64,000 nucleotides of DNA from Prevotella sp. UBA2754 (GTDB lineage: Bacteria > Bacteroidota > Bacteroidia > Bacteroidales > Bacteroidaceae), in contig DEJG01000026.1 in NCBI GenBank assembly GCA_002353295.1, positions 349,569-413,568 of the forward strand. The letters run 5' to 3'. A program made the translations under genes and the position numbers. The notes below the pieces were generated by a model, which was not told the origin of the DNA, made no database searches, and saw only the letters and a program-made list of their open reading frames with translations. Of this stretch, positions 63,504-64,000 are shown piece after piece. The stretch's first letter is position 1. Every line of letters starts with the position of its first letter.

Positions 63504-63519
63504 GGGTTCATAGTTACCC
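63504..63519 (-). other. Candidate anti-repeat (tracr-like) next to the first CRISPR repeat
   Basis: The plus strand reads GGGTTCATAGTTACCC (63504-63519), just before and overlapping repeat 1 by one base. It is an imperfect inverted copy of the right end of the CRISPR repeat: minus-strand GGTAACTATGAACC against repeat GGTGACTATCACC, with one insertion and two mismatches. Such an inverted partial copy is how tracrRNA anti-repeats usually appear. The repeat end is itself a short palindrome, which weakens the case. Confidence 0.4.
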
Positions 63520-64000
63520 CCGTCACTGGCTTGCATTTCTGGGTGACTATCACCGTACACGGTCGCAGTGATTAACTTCTGCCTCCTGTCACTGGCTTGC
63601 ATTTCCGGGTGACTATCACCGAAGGCCGTGGCCCGCAGCGTGCGCTACCTCCTGTCACTGGCTTGCATTTCTGGGTGACTATCACCAAGCTGGACTTCGC
63701 CAACATCAAGACCAACCCTGTCACTGGCTTGCATTTCTGGGTGACTATCACCCGGATTAACCTACCCTTCGATGGGATGCGCCTGTCACTGGCTTGCATT
63801 TCTGGGTGACTATCACCACGCATCCTCTGCATCGACCTCGACCCGCACCTGTCACTGGCTTGCATTTCTGGGTGACTATCACCCGACGAACTGCAGATTA
63901 TCGTCACCGGCGACCTGTCACTGGCTTGCATTTCTGGGTGACTATCACCTCACTGATGACGTCTTCCTCCTGCTCCACGCCTGTCACTGGCTTGCATTTC
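63519..64000 (-). CRISPR. CRISPR array, 8 repeats visible, truncated by the window end
   Basis: Seven complete 36-bp repeats start at 63519, 63585, 63651, 63717, 63782, 63848 and 63914. An eighth, incomplete repeat starts at 63980. Spacers are 30 bp, except spacer 4 at 29 bp. The repeat contains GTCAC and GTGAC arms (hairpin), and its right end is the small palindrome GGTGA-CTA-TCACC. Repeat 1 has T to C at position 3 and repeat 2 has T to C within ATTTCT. The degenerate repeat at the gene-proximal end suggests this is the trailer, with the leader beyond 64000 and transcription leftward toward the nuclease gene. That orientation is an inference. Confidence 0.95.

Noticed and set aside
63572..63931. 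Open frames reading through the CRISPR array
   Set aside because: They repeat the same peptide from the 36-bp repeats and have no coding character.

Overview
The window looks like a chromosomal segment of a Bacteroidota bacterium, most likely Prevotellaceae (Prevotella/Segatella-like). The signs are: TAnnTTTG-type -7 promoter elements in most intergenic gaps, a MurF-alanine racemase fusion, a bifunctional fucokinase/GDP-fucose pyrophosphorylase, GSCFA, DUF4954, BACON and OMP beta-barrel family proteins, and secreted M6 proteases with C-termini resembling type IX secretion signals. No rRNA or tRNA gene was found. The assignment rests on reading protein families by eye, not on a database search.

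Layout. 28-4665 (+): uppP-truB-queA-folK plus a secreted GH28 pectinase. 4717-6962: rpsO (-) and typA (+) from a divergent promoter. 6963-12567: an accessory island with a long structured leader, a type III restriction-modification pair (mod, res) and the truncated remains of a toxin-antitoxin pair. 12568-21634: mtnN (-) divergent from a yfhO-fkp-GSCFA-murF/alr operon. 21841-25685: a uronate unit (orphan PTS EIIC-GAT homologue, KduI with a signal peptide, hexuronate MFS transporter). 25822-28329: clpB. 28399-40383 (-): a tightly packed run hflX-DUF4954-M16 peptidase-fumarase-two M6 proteases-BACON lipoprotein. 40496-44644: nagB, then a PhoR/PhoB-like pair and a Na/Pi cotransporter. 44757-52847 (-): nadB-lplA-gcvT-gcvH-gcvPA-gcvPB-lpd, a complete glycine cleavage unit with its lipoylation enzyme. 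52915-59485: dacB and mscS (+), then a LytTR two-component pair and an outer-membrane beta-barrel protein (-). 59486-60296: AT-rich accessory DNA with a MITE-like inverted-repeat element. 60297-64000: a candidate defence locus.

The most unusual locus is at the right edge. A CRISPR array (36-bp repeats, 29-30-bp spacers, running off the window) lies 64 bp upstream of a 524-aa TnpB/Cas12-like RuvC nuclease. The nuclease keeps the three acidic residues but has no cysteines where the zinc ribbon should be. It is followed on the same strand by a DUF2971 protein and a HEPN-like protein. No cas1, cas2 or tnpA is visible. An imperfect inverted copy of one end of the repeat sits directly against the first repeat and is a candidate anti-repeat. 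I read this as a compact type V-like (TnpB-derived) CRISPR system with possible accessory effectors.

Smaller points of interest: heptanucleotide repeats inserted into at least six unrelated coding sequences in a stop-free orientation; a leader with competing hairpins and a 20-codon ORF before the type III methyltransferase; a periplasm-targeted KduI next to an orphan EIIC; and a paired direct repeat upstream of the beta-barrel gene that fits a LytTR-type binding site.
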